From assembly GCA_029945375.1 (NCBI GenBank), contig CM057057.1, positions 2,852,001 to 2,916,000 on the forward strand: DNA of 64,000 nt, written 5' to 3'. Each line of letters begins with the position of its first letter. Position 1 is the stretch's first letter. A program made the translations under genes and the position numbers. The notes under the pieces are model-generated. The model was not told where the DNA came from and ran no database searches. It saw only the letters and a list, made by a program, of their open reading frames with translations. Positions 1-12,476 of the stretch are shown one piece after another. Source of the DNA: Agaricus subrufescens (lineage: Eukaryota > Basidiomycota > Agaricomycetes > Agaricales > Agaricaceae).

Positions 1-1588
<1,588 letters not shown>

Positions 1589-1813
1589 GGCGCAACACTG
1601 GCAAGGCGCAAGGGCCGTGCAACTATCGCGCGCGACTCGCATTCAAAAAGGAAATAGTTTCTCATACGCTTTGCAAGTACGGTACAAGATAAAGTAGCAG
1701 TAGCGAGATACGAGCAAAGCATGGCCCCGACAGAGTATGGAACAGCAATGTAGCGATTTGTTATCCTGGCCCAACCTGAAAGAAAATTGTAAGTCTCCGC
1801 GATCCGATGAAAA

Positions 1814-2299
1814 CTATCGAGCACTTGCCTTGGGTATATCGTGGTGCTCACTGAGTGCCTCGAGTTTCGCATTGAAGTCGTTCACTCGGTCTTTGTGCGT
1901 CTTCCCGGCCAGCTTGGCGACCCGCTCGGCAAGCTTCATGAGACGGTCAAAAAGGGAATTCATGAAAGAGAATGAACCCACTCGTTTCTTTTGGACCTCT
2001 TCGAAACGCTTCTCAGCGTCTGTCTTCCGGGGACCACCATCGCTGCTGCTGGCAATGGCCGGCGTGCTTCGCCCGCTCCCAGAAGCAGAGCCGGGCTTGT
2101 CGTCTTGAGGGACTTGCTGCACGATCACGGGCTCATCCTGCTCCTGCTTACGCTTGGACTTTTTCTTTTTCCTGAGAACGCCGAGATGAGACGCAGCAGC
2201 GCACCGGGCAGGATACACGCACTTTTTGACAATGCCGCCCTCGATGACGGACCCCTTGAGCTTGAGGGAGCCGCCGGGGCGGAGGTCGTAGTCGGACAT
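1814..2299 (-). CDS. FAM32A-like nuclear protein
   Basis: Small basic protein of about 144 residues. It starts with the conserved GGSLKLKG segment, followed by a Lys-rich stretch, a low-complexity Ser/Gly/Pro linker, and the C-terminal family signature KTHKDRVNDFNAKLEALSEH..DIPK. Human FAM32A has the same layout and is a component of the catalytic spliceosome that helps 3' splice site use; that role is transferred by homology only. One intron of 51 nt is inferred at 2172-2222 (GTGCGT...TCTCAG). It is a multiple of three and has no stop, so retaining it would only insert 17 residues. The start at 2299 is the first ATG before the conserved segment. The gene is head-to-head with the TMEM115-like gene, with only 95 bp between start codons. 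Confidence 0.85.
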   Translation of the reverse strand: MSDYDLRPGGSLKLKGSVIEGGIVKKCVYPARCAAASHLGVLRKKKKSKRKQEQDEPVIVQQVPQDDKPGSASGSGRSTPAIASSSDGGPRKTDAEKRFEEVQKKRVGSFSFMNSLFDRLMKLAERVAKLAGKTHKDRVNDFNAKLEALSEHHDIPKASAR

Positions 2300-2394
2300 G
2301 GAGTGATGACCAGAAATAAGCGGCACGTGCCATGTAGCCCGAGTTGCGGAGTGCTGGCTCTCCTCCCCCGGCCCAGGATCCAAGACTCGGCGCA

Positions 2395-3733
2395 ATGGCC
2401 GTCCTGTCCTCGCCCATCCAGCTCGTCCAGTCCATCCCCCCCGTCACGCGCGCCTTCACCTTTGCCACCATCCTCTTTTCAGCCTCCTTTGCATGGCTCC
2501 GCTACCAGGGCCTCGAATCGACCGCTGTGCACTGGATGCTCCTCGTCCCCGGCACCAGCCTCTTTTCGCCATGGACTTTTCTCACCTCCGCACTCGTAGA
2601 GCCCACGATATTTGAAGTAATTACCCTCCTGCCACCCTCCCCTCTTCTCATTCTTAGCCCCGTCTAGTTTATTGCAACCATGATTTTCGTCCCCGCATCG
2701 CTCAAGTACCTGGAGAGACTCTGGGGGGCCGTCGAAACCATCAAGTTCATTGTAGTGACTATCGTCGCCTCAAACATCATCGCATTCGGTCTCAATTGGA
2801 TCGAGTTCTTCGCCACCGGCTGGTTTGACCAGTTCCTGTAAGCTACCCCCGCGCGCTTCAAAACTCCTGCTTTACTCATCTCCTTAGTTATGGTATGCGG
2901 TACCACGGGCAAATGGCCCTCCAAATCGCCTTACTTGTCGCTTTCACCCAGCTCATCCCTGAGCACCAAGTCCAAATAATGGGCATCATTAAAGCCCGCG
3001 TCAAGGTCAGTTTTCTTCCTACTGAACGAATATTTCTGACCGCCATGAATTAGAGCCTCCCAATGGCCTATCTCACCCTTTCCACCGTCCTCTGCTTCAT
3101 TGGCTTGCAGGATCCATGGATCCTCATCCAATTCGGGTGGTTTGTCGGTTGGGTGTACCTGCGCTTTTACAAAAAAAATCAGGCAGACTCAGTTGGTGGA
3201 GTCGATACGTATGGAGACAGAAGCGAGACTTTCTCTCTCATTTCTTGGTTCCCTCCTTTCATGCAGTGCGTACTCACGCGTCATCCGGCGCCAATCGCTA
3301 AATCTGATCTTTGCTGACAGTCGACCACTTACAATTCTCGGAAACTTGGTCTATAACCTAGCCAACCGTTTCCACCTGATTCCTACCTCCACTGCCGACC
3401 TCGAGAGTGGCACCTACAATCAAGTGCCACTGAGTGCGCGTGCCGAAGCCGAAAGAAGAAGGTATGTCAAAATACTTCTAGTCTATGTTTGTATACCAAT
3501 ATATCTCCAGGGCCCTGGCTCTCAAAGCCCTCGACCAACGACTTGCAAACACGTCTTCACCAGCCGGCTCCACGTCTACCAACGCTGCTCAATCCGTTTC
3601 ACAGCCCCGATCTGATGGTGCAGCCACTTCAGATGTCCCTACTACAAGCACTAACGGGCGGCCGCATGATCGGGAGAAACACGCTGGTCAAGCAGACGGT
3701 GGTGAAAACCTGACAAAGTCAGAAAGCCAATGA
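2395..3733 (+). CDS. TMEM115-like Golgi membrane protein (rhomboid-like fold)
   Basis: Multi-pass membrane protein of about 361 residues encoded in six exons (about 2395-2616, 2668-2837, 2888-3005, 3054-3265, 3321-3461, 3511-3733). It matches TMEM115/yeast YOL107W in the hydrophobic N-terminal half, in the FGWFVGWVYLRFY segment and in the conserved AEAERRR-ALALKALDQRL helix after the membrane domain. Family members sit in the Golgi and are linked to COG-dependent retrograde transport. They resemble rhomboids in fold but lack the catalytic Ser-His pair, and no GxSG motif is visible here. The C-terminal tail is Ser/Thr-rich and poorly conserved. The start at 2395 gives a short cytosolic N-terminus before the first hydrophobic segment. 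It is transcribed towards COG1, 245 bp downstream, which acts in the same compartment. Confidence 0.88.
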
Positions 3734-3978
3734 ATCTTTTGTCTCTCTCTTGCTGCAGTATACCGTCAAGACTAGGGCGGTGGCCACTGCTGACGAGCCA
3801 GATAATGCCTTGCATAGTATGTTTTTTACGTGGGAATTGTTACAGTATTTGCTTTTTGTCCGTTTCTACCTTAGTTTTCCTTTCTACGAGTTGACGAGTA
3901 TCCATATGTGTTGATTACATAACATGTGGTGTTTAATGCATAAGTGTTTTGAGCAGTTAGCGGTCACTCGTATGCTCG

Positions 3979-6900
3979 ATGTTGCAACGTCCATCCACCA
4001 CCTCTCCATTAGTCGCAAATGGACACTCATCGTCAAAGCTGCAAAACATGACATCAATTCCTACCTACGCCAAGGACCAGGTCGCAAAACGTTCTCTTCC
4101 TAATACGACCATACCCCACCTACTCAACACTGATGACTTATTCACGAAACATTCCGTGTCCGAAATCAAAGCTATTCAGAACCGTTTGAAGTACGCATGC
4201 ATCTCTAACCCTGAGACCGAGCAGCGACAACTCAACTTTGCTCATTGTAGATCTGATGCTGACGCAAAGAAAGAGGAGCTTCGACAAATGGTTGGGTGCG
4301 TGGCCTTTGAATATAATGAATCAAGGTCACACTCTGATGTTTGGACCGTCTTCTGAAAGCGTAGAGAACGTTATCGGGACTTATTGCAAGCGTCTTCATC
4401 TATAATTTCTATTGCAAAGTCTTCGAAGCGAGTCACAGAGGCCCTAGAAGAGTCGAGAAAGGCAATAGACAGTGAAGCCGACCCACCGTTACCTCGAACA
4501 TCATCTGTTGCAAATGTTCAAGGCGAGTCCTTTCCTTTCAGATGTGCGGCTATGGAATTAAGGCTCAAACTTGTTTCTGGTTTCATTAGACAGACATCTT
4601 CATGCCTTGCAGACTCTTGCTGCTCACATGAAACTACTTCTTGATGCTCCGGAACATCTTTGGCGACTCATCGAACGAAAAAAGTTCTTTCCTGCAGCAT
4701 GGCTGTTCTTACTAGCGAGAGTCATTCATCGTGCTTTGATTCGAGATGACGAACAAGATGAAGAATCGTGGAAGAGTCAGGGTGTGGATGTGTTAGCCGA
4801 GTTTCCGCTTGTCCAACGACAATGGGAGGCAGTTTCACAGTTTCGTTCGCAGATCATTCAGAGGGCGAATCTCTGGCTAAGAGATGCATCGAGCACTGTT
4901 GAGGTCTGTCCGTCCTGCGATCCCTATCCGCGACATCTACTCACCTTTGACAATCTAGGATGTATGTGCTACATTAGTAACACTACATTTACTTGATTCA
5001 CTTCCGCTTCATGATACGCTGACTTCCGCCTTTTCGCAACGCTCGAGAACCTTGAGCAATGTATTAACAGCCAAGAGCGAAACAGGACCATCAAGCACGT
5101 CCCTATCCGAACTCAAATCCCCCGCGAACGGAAGCATCTCGTTTACATTTTCGCAAGACACCGTGACGCCAGCACCAGCTAAACCACGCATCCGGGAGGT
5201 CAAGGAATCCATGTATAACGCATTCACCGTAATCTCACAAACAATGAACGTCGCGCGCGAAGTGTTTGATGGCAAATCGGGGCTATCACTCATAGAGCGC
5301 CATTTGGAATTCATTCAATCTGACCTTGATAAAAATCCTAATATACCCCGCGATCTTCAATTGACAACGCAGACGTTACTCACGAGCGTCACCTCAACTG
5401 CGCATTTCCAATTGTTACCCCGGAGCTTGCAGACGTACAAGCCTTATGTTGATTTAACGTCCTCATCTGCATCCCTGCGGCAGGAGTACCTTGTGGAGCA
5501 ACTGAACGGTTGGTTCAGTCAATCAATACTACTTTTTAAAGATGCGGTTGAGAGATGGTTTGAGGAGTTGGAAACCGTTCAGGAGGTATGGAGTGTCAGG
5601 GTTGCTACGCGAAAATGGGTTAATGCATCGACGCTGGAGGACGGGGAAAAAACGCAGGTACATGACATGGTGGATGACATTTGTAGAAGAAGGTTAGTAG
5701 AGATCTGGAAGACTGCTTCAAAGGCGGCGGCTACCACATTCGAAACCTCTTTAGAGATTTCTTTGCAATCAATCGGGTCTGGCGAGTCCGATACAGGTAA
5801 TTTGATCTTTTTTACACGTACATAATTTGGCTGACGCCATTCGTAGTCAATCTGCCTATGAACTTTCTTTTCCATACTGTGCCCTTGCCGATGCTCTCGC
5901 AGTCTTCTACCAGCTTTGACAATTCTATCAAGTCATATCGGTCTTCCTTGAAGCACCAGCTCCTCGGACGAACAGCATTACTGGACAGTGTTCTTAGTAC
6001 GCTGGAACAGTGTGCGCGGCATATATATGAAGAATTCGTCTTAATGCGCTCTGGGTCCAGGAACGAAGCAAGGTACACTATAGAGTTCCTTGTGTGCCTT
6101 GTGATCTAACTACGTCACCCAGATCCGTTGTTGACCTCCTGACAAGTCTACATGAACCTGCGGCAGAAGAATTGGCGAAATCATGTTTGCTTGCATTGGA
6201 GAATGCCGTCAAGCTGACGCAAGAGTGTGAAGGTGACCCTGCAACAAGATTCTTTACTACATTGCCTCATATGCTGGCTTTATAGATGTCTCCATTCGAA
6301 AACTCTTACTCCTGGAACAAATCACAGAAGATTTATCCTCAAGATCTTCTTTTGTGGATCAAATCGGCTGCGGACATGCGGCTCGCGATGGTAAGAATCG
6401 TATCCTATGCAAATCTATCAAACCTATTCATGTGACGACAGGGTTCGTGAAACAGCTGGAGCTTCTCAATAGTAACATTTTGAATCTTTGGAAGCACGAA
6501 ACTGTACGCCGTGTAATAGAGCGGTCGAGCCCATCCCTGAGAATGATTCCCGCATTGTCAGCTGGTGAGTGTGGTGTGTGGTCTCATACGCGGGTCAGGC
6601 ATCTGACTCTTGGATAGGACCAGATCCTGAACTCGTGCAATCTCTAATGGAAATGTATGAGGCGGTGCAAGAGATGACGTTCCGGTGGGATAGAGCTAGG
6701 CAAATTGATATGATGCAAGAAACCATAACGATCTTTATCGAGGCATGGCTCAAGGACGAAGTTATACACCCACGGGCCCCGGCTACTAATTTTGCTTTAT
6801 TAAGGGAACTGATAGGAGGGTCACAGCCGAAGGTGTCGGGAATTGTACAGCAATTGGATGATAGGCTAGGCAAAAACGTGAGTGAAACTCAAAACCATCC

Positions 6901-7200
6901 CATTTTAAGGAGGTCCTGATGCGCTTTTCTCTTCCTAAGGATGCGGCTGAGCTGAGACGGGAGGCTCTAGAGTGCATAAAACGATTTCAAACGTTTATGC
7001 CGGCGACCCTCTCTGCGTGTCCGAAAACGGGGCAATCAAAGCCGGAGATTGCAAGTATCAGCGTGTCAGCCGGAGACAAATTCCCACATCTGTTGCATTA
7101 TGGCCCACCGCCCACGGAAAGCGGTGCAACCCTGGACTTTGCTAAACCTGGCCCACGGTTTGGACTACTGCTAGTGGGAGCGGGTGATACCACGAGTTGA
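3979..7200 (+). CDS. COG1: Conserved oligomeric Golgi complex subunit 1
   Basis: Lobe A subunit of the COG tethering complex, which captures retrograde vesicles at the Golgi. The N-terminal Vps51/COG1 signature is clear: KHSVSEIKAIQNRLK, then, across short introns, KKEELRQMVG-ERYRDLLQASS. HMKLLLDAPEHLWRLIE and the segment around FPLVQRQWEAVSQFRSQI follow the human COG1 pattern. The rest is helical with a short C-terminal tail ending LLLVGAGDTTS. About ten introns were inferred, for example 4192-4251, 4296-4362, 4903-4980, 5803-5846, 6073-6120, 6230-6290, 6394-6441, 6565-6618 and 6877-6940. Start chosen at 3979; an in-frame ATG at 4051 is possible. Functional assignment is confident, but exact exon ends in the middle are not. 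Confidence 0.86.
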
Positions 7201-7632
7201 CTTAGCGTAGAACGGTGACTTAATCATTGCATCTAATTTTGAGTGATTGAACATCAGGCCGGACGCCTATCGCGTTTAGAATAGACGTCGGAGACGAGAC
7301 TAGTTTAGGAATTATTTAAAAGAAAGGTTTTGGAGTGACAGATTTGCGATGGTATGAGAGCGAGGTGTCATTCCGTCGGTTGCTTTGATAAATTACTTGC
7401 CAGCCAATTTAACTACCGTAGCCACGCCCTCTCTTTCCCTCCTCCCTTCGTCCCCCCTCCTTGTCGAGGCTATCGTCCTCTCACAAGAGTTGTTCGCTTC
7501 GCATCCTCGGGCCAAGTGCTCTCGTAAAGGTTGCTGCTGCCACTCGAAAGACTGCACTAGCATGGCAAGGCGGTGTTGAAAAAAAAAATTAGTCCACCCT
7601 TTCTGCGACGTTTATCACCTCTACCTGGAAAT
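7201..7632. other. Intergenic: COG1 3' flank and 7TM gene promoter
   Basis: This 430-bp gap holds no convincing coding frame. It contains the COG1 3' untranslated region and, on the right, a pyrimidine-rich tract (about 7420-7470) typical of fungal core promoters upstream of the 7TM gene. A short plus-strand frame at 7385-7579 lacks family resemblance and was not called. Confidence 0.5.
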
Positions 7633-9284
7633 ATGCGTGCGTCCCCCACAGTGCTCTGTTTTTTTTTGTCGAGGACGTAGACCGACGACCGGGATCCATT
7701 TTTAGCTGTCTCCCTCGCCGATCTGACTCCCCTATATCTTTCCCTCCACATATCGGGCGGACAAGTCAGCCTGCCTATAATTATTGCTACACTCGTGTTA
7801 TCGAAGAAGGTCGCTCGCCATCCCACTCTCATTAATTTCTTTTGCTCTTGGGTCATCTACTCTGTTGTGTTTTGCCTACTGTAAGTGTCCCCCGCTGTTT
7901 CCCCCCGTGTGAGAGACTTATTGTGATATGGTTCGACAGCCTCTACAGTGGTCAGCAGGACCAATCTGTACCGGGTGTCTTGTGTGAAGTTCAATCAGCC
8001 CTAGTTCACGGTGCATCACCGATGTCAGTCGTTGTCTCCATAACAATCTTATTATTCCGATCCCAACTAAATATCTGCACAGGAGTAGCGTCGCGACGTT
8101 CGCACTGGTCATACAGGTGAATATCAGATATTTGATTGATATCGATATCTTTCTGATTTTTTGTTTTGTTTTTTTTCTCCTGAATTTTCATTGCCTTTTT
8201 GATGGTTGGTATTTTGACGCCTTTGATGAACCACGGTCTTGTCGGCGATCCGACTTGGGATTTGATTTGGTATCGAAGTTTTGGGTGTCAATACAAGAAT
8301 CACCCGCTCATCAGCAACTTGTCACGTTGTCGAGGTCGTCGAGATGGCCAGCGACGTTACGGTTACGGATATTGCTGGTGCTACCGTATATTGTGTTTGT
8401 AGCCTTTGTTTTGGCAACTGCACTCGTGAGTTGATACACTTTTGACTAAGATCAACTTTGATTCTTAAATGGCGTTTTTTTTTGATAGCTGCAGCGCAGG
8501 CCGAGTGTCGAGATTGTATCAAATGGCTTGTATTGCACAGCACATGAACTAACTGCAACGCCGATGTACGTTCCCAGGCCCATTCATCCTACAAGAGTAT
8601 TCCTAACAAATCGGCATTAGCATTGGATATGGTGTTCCTGCATTTTGTACGGCAATGCTCACGGCCATCGTCGGTTTTGAAAGTATGTGTGCTGGCATTC
8701 AATAAAGCTACATCTGACAACGTGTCAACAGTTGCTATTGCAATACGTTATTTTCGCATGCTGCATGCCATTTCGAGCAGCTTTCCCCTTGCAGATACAA
8801 AAAAATCGCCTGTTATGATACTTCGAGTTTTGGCACTGAGCATATACACGTTGGTGTCATTGATGTATGTCAAAAATTTTGTGTTTGGCTGACACGGACT
8901 GACGTGGAACTTTATAGTGGTGGTGTACTTTTCTTGTCACAAAGTCGGCAGCCATGGCCGTACATGGCACAGGCAGCGAGTGAGTTGTTTTGGAAGTATT
9001 GCAACATTCGACACGCTGATCTCGAATCTCCAGTGCCTCTATTTGCATTTCTTGTATTTGGAACCCAAAAGGTGAGCAGCGCAGCGCATCATGTAGATAT
9101 CTCAATCTAACTTGCTCAGGATATAATCCTAGTTTGGCGGTTCTGGAAACCGTACCCTATTGTTCCACCTTTTGATATACCACCCAAGCATTCACCGCAT
9201 CAACATTCGAGACGCATTTCTGTTATTTCCATTGACACTGCAATATTTAATTCTGGCCCAATAGCACCACCAACCAATGTGTAA
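7633..9284 (+). CDS. Seven-transmembrane receptor-like protein
   Basis: Protein of about 345 residues assembled from roughly eleven short exons. Hydrophobic helices fall at SLPIIIATLVL, FFCSWVIYSVVFCLLL, the segment after GASPM, ILLVLPYIVFVAFVLATAL, GVPAFCTAMLTAIVGFE, ILRVLALSIYTLVSL and PLFAFLVFGTQK. A polar cytosolic tail ends PPTNV. Seven helices and a tail suggest a G-protein-coupled receptor-like protein; ligand and signalling partner are unknown. Inferred exons: 7633-7636 (ATGC only), 7706-7880, 7940-8023, 8083-8116, 8279-8425, 8490-8567, then 8621-9284 in five pieces. The four-base first exon restores the reading MPVSLADL and is the least certain part; other start models are possible. 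It converges on SSS1, with 126 bp between stop codons. Confidence 0.66.
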
Positions 9285-9410
9285 ACATAGTCATCTTGCA
9301 ATATGATATTATTTTGAGCAAACCGGAGAAGAGTTGAGGGGTATGGCAGAGACGTGTCCCAATTAAAAGGATATATATAACAATCGATACATAAGAAAGT
9401 GAGATGGAAG

Positions 9411-9833
9411 CTAAGCGCCACCGCTGTGAGTAATGATCAGTGGTGATTGCACTCAAAGGATTGACAGCAACGTACACTAGGATGTTGTTTCTGCAGGTGG
9501 ACATGAGACGTGTCATTTAATAAATTAGGGAATATGAGACTTACATTGGGATATGAATGAGCTTGACAAAGTAGCCGATGAAGCCCATGACAGCAAAACC
9601 GACAGCTACGGCTTTGCAAATTTGCATGAATTCTATTCGCCAAAATGAGTTTTGCTAGAAGTGACACGGTGAGTGAGGTGGGCACCTTTGTCAGAGGGTT
9701 TTGTACAACGTGTGAGGAACTGTGGGGCGATAGTGAGAATGCGACAGAATGGAGGAGGGAGCAGGCCAACCTGGTTGCCATCGCGAACAAATTGCTGGGG
9801 GATTTCAATGAACTCGCGGATTTTGTCAGACAT
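9411..9833 (-). CDS. SSS1: Protein transport protein SEC61 subunit gamma (SSS1)
   Basis: Single-span tail-anchored gamma subunit of the Sec61/SecE translocon in the ER membrane, clamping the two halves of the channel. The spliced product is 70 residues: [29 protein letters not shown], then the membrane helix [20 protein letters not shown] and the end NNILVGGA. This is the normal length and matches human SEC61G throughout. Five exons: 9771-9833, 9686-9719, 9545-9632, 9476-9490 (15 nt) and 9411-9423 (13 nt including the stop). The last two exons are unusually small, but only this splicing yields the conserved GG-containing end; all donors and acceptors are GT/AG. It is divergent from the PPR gene, with 199 bp between start codons. 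Confidence 0.93.
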
Positions 9834-10032
9834 GGCGGAGGAGAGAGATGTGAAAGAACGTGGAGGTATGTGAGGGTGTGCTGGCAAAGCTGCAAAGTTC
9901 CCACGGCAGGATATTTCCTACAGGGATTTTTTGATGGCGTTCCTCTTCCGCCTCTACGCGTCTTCCGCGGTTTGTCGTCTTTTCTGTCCTCCATCTGGCA
10001 TGCTTCTCACCCACCAGACAGGTCGCGCATGA

Positions 10033-12291
10033 ATGCTCCTATGCAAATCTTTGGCCAGAGCCGGCACCAGGTCCCTGTGTCGCTGCCGATCCGTTCCAGT
10101 CACCCGCCCTCGCCCATATTCAACCAGCCCGGCACATGCCGCTGCATCGACCTCGTCTCCCATAGAAGATCATATCAACAAACTCACTTCAGCCACTTCT
10201 CTTTCTGAGATTCGCACCCACTACACTGACCTAGTTACAAAACTCAAAGCATCCGGAAAGCTGGACACCCTTCCAGCGCGCCAAATCCTTAATGAGCAAC
10301 AGCTTTACAAGATCCTGTGGCTCCTTGCAAGGTCTGGTTGGACACCGGACTCTCAGTTGCTTGGTGACATTCTCCTTGATATGCCGCTTGTCCTCGGAAT
10401 GACACCAACCGAGGACACATACACTGCTATCATAAGAGGCCTCATACAACGCGGAGATCCGACCGTGGTACGCAGATGGCTTGACCAGATGCCGGACCGA
10501 ACTGGATTTACCCCTACCCTCGAACACTACCATATGCTCCTGAAGGCTCTTCCTGACATGGAAGCTTTTACGTTCAAGATCATGCGAGGCATAGTGGACA
10601 GCATGCGCTCGGTTGGCTGTAAACCAACTCACGAAACCTTCGAAATCATGTGGCTCATCCGCTGGAAACTATACGATCGAGATGGCAATATTGTCTGGCC
10701 TAACACTCTATACGCGTTATTTGACGAAATGGAACGGGAAGGCTTGCCTCACAGCCAGTCATTTTCAGACATCCTGTTCCAGGAGTACAATAAACGTGGT
10801 TTTACAGTGTACGCAGAGCGCATGCAGAACGTGTATGACGAAAGATTTTCACCCCCTGGTGCCCCCGATTCTCCGGTGTTTGGAGAAATGATGGACTCGA
10901 GACTTATGAAGACTGACCATCACAAAGGCTTGCGATCAGCTATTGCTCTCCTCAAGTCTTGCAAACCCAGTGAAACACCATTACAGAAGCAGATAAGAAA
11001 ACTCCTCCTCCGCAGTCAACAACTCTCAGACCTTCGTCTCATCGAACAAGAGTTAGGTGTCAAGTGCGATCTCACACACTGGTCTCGGATAATTGTGAAT
11101 AATGTCCGCGCCGGTCAACTTCGAGAAGCACTCTCCATTTATGACAAATCCAAGTCGGCGGGAATCATTCCTGATGCACAAATGGTTGCTCCCCTCATTC
11201 GCGCCTTATGTCATCCCACTTTCTCTACCCCTCAAGACGCGGACATAGAAAAAGCGCTTTTGATATACCAAGATCTTTGCTCAGCAGTGCCCTCTGAAGA
11301 GGATCATGCAGATCACCCGTCCGGTCCAGATACCGACATCTATACTTCCCTTCTTCGCGGTCTCGCCACCGTCAAGAACTACTACAAGTATACGGCTGCT
11401 GTGAAAAAGATCCTGGATGATATGACCGCACGGGATATCGGTTATGACGACAGCGCCACGGTGACTTCCATTATTGTCATCCTCATGCGCAACGCTACGA
11501 ATACGGAAGAAGCTCTAGAGATCTATCGACGTTATAAATCACCATTGGACGACAAGGGTTATACTGTCGTTTTGGACGTCTTCTGTAAACTCCGCTTCGA
11601 ATCCACTCACACCATTCCCCCACTGAAAGGGTATTTCGAAATTGTCAGAGACATGCGCACGGCGGGATTCAACACCAATGTCAGAGTTTACACTATTCTC
11701 TTCCATAGACTCGGTACCATCGCTACTGAGATTCAACAAAAAGACGGCTTTGTAGGTGCCAACCAGATGCTCGAAGACCTCATTCACACTATCCGCCGTG
11801 CGCACGATCTGGTCACCCTAGACTCCTCGTTATCCCCTGATGCGATACTTTGGAACCAACTGATCAACACATACCAACGTGCGGGATGTTTTGCCGATGC
11901 GTACCGAATCTGGGAGATGGTATATATCTCTGGCCAATTCAACGGCAATAGTGTCAGCTCTATTCTAGATGCGTGTGGATATGCCAAAGCATATTCTGTT
12001 GCCAGGCGCATTGTCGAAAAGCTTGCGAAAGACAAATACCAGTTCACATCTCATAACTGGAATACTTGGTTGGAGTGTTTATGTAGAGTGGGTAAACTCG
12101 ACGAAGCGATCAAAGTTCTTTGCGGAGAAAGCGAGAAATCTCCTCCAGGTGTAGAGTTAGATGTGGAGTGTGTAAAGCTTGTCTTGAAATTCGCTAGGGG
12201 CACGGGGAGAGAGGGGGATGTGCTTAGCCAGGTGAAGGAAAAGTCGCCCACACTTTGGGATACTCTACCACTACAGATAACACAGCAGTGA
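10033..12291 (+). CDS. Mitochondrial pentatricopeptide-repeat (PPR) protein
   Basis: Intronless 752-residue protein. The first 35 residues are rich in Arg, Ser and Ala without acidic residues, as in a mitochondrial presequence, and contain a possible cleavage region near RPRPYSTSP. The remainder is a string of degenerate 35-residue helical hairpins, for example around TYTAIIRGLIQRGDP, IIVNNVRAGQLREALSIYDKS and WNTWLECLCRVGKLDEAIKVL. Such proteins bind organellar RNA and act in maturation, stability or translation. Which mitochondrial transcript is bound cannot be told. Lack of introns in an otherwise intron-rich neighbourhood is notable but common for fungal PPR genes. It converges on GCV2, 185 bp apart. 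Confidence 0.85.
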   Translation: MLLCKSLARAGTRSLCRCRSVPVTRPRPYSTSPAHAAASTSSPIEDHINKLTSATSLSEIRTHYTDLVTKLKASGKLDTLPARQILNEQQLYKILWLLARSGWTPDSQLLGDILLDMPLVLGMTPTEDTYTAIIRGLIQRGDPTVVRRWLDQMPDRTGFTPTLEHYHMLLKALPDMEAFTFKIMRGIVDSMRSVGCKPTHETFEIMWLIRWKLYDRDGNIVWPNTLYALFDEMEREGLPHSQSFSDILFQEYNKRGFTVYAERMQNVYDERFSPPGAPDSPVFGEMMDSRLMKTDHHKGLRSAIALLKSCKPSETPLQKQIRKLLLRSQQLSDLRLIEQELGVKCDLTHWSRIIVNNVRAGQLREALSIYDKSKSAGIIPDAQMVAPLIRALCHPTFSTPQDADIEKALLIYQDLCSAVPSEEDHADHPSGPDTDIYTSLLRGLATVKNYYKYTAAVKKILDDMTARDIGYDDSATVTSIIVILMRNATNTEEALEIYRRYKSPLDDKGYTVVLDVFCKLRFESTHTIPPLKGYFEIVRDMRTAGFNTNVRVYTILFHRLGTIATEIQQKDGFVGANQMLEDLIHTIRRAHDLVTLDSSLSPDAILWNQLINTYQRAGCFADAYRIWEMVYISGQFNGNSVSSILDACGYAKAYSVARRIVEKLAKDKYQFTSHNWNTWLECLCRVGKLDEAIKVLCGESEKSPPGVELDVECVKLVLKFARGTGREGDVLSQVKEKSPTLWDTLPLQITQQ

Positions 12292-12476
12292 CATAAAAAT
12301 TATGGAAAAGCTGTTTGACATATTCTAGATTCTACGTGTGACAATAATATACAATGCGGCGTGTGGTTGAGCAATGCCAAAGGCTGGACGAGCATCCTAG
12401 AGGAATAAGAAGCTCATGCCAGGGTATTCTAATGTCTAAGTGTTACTGGTTCAAGATTGGATACATCGAGAGCGTT

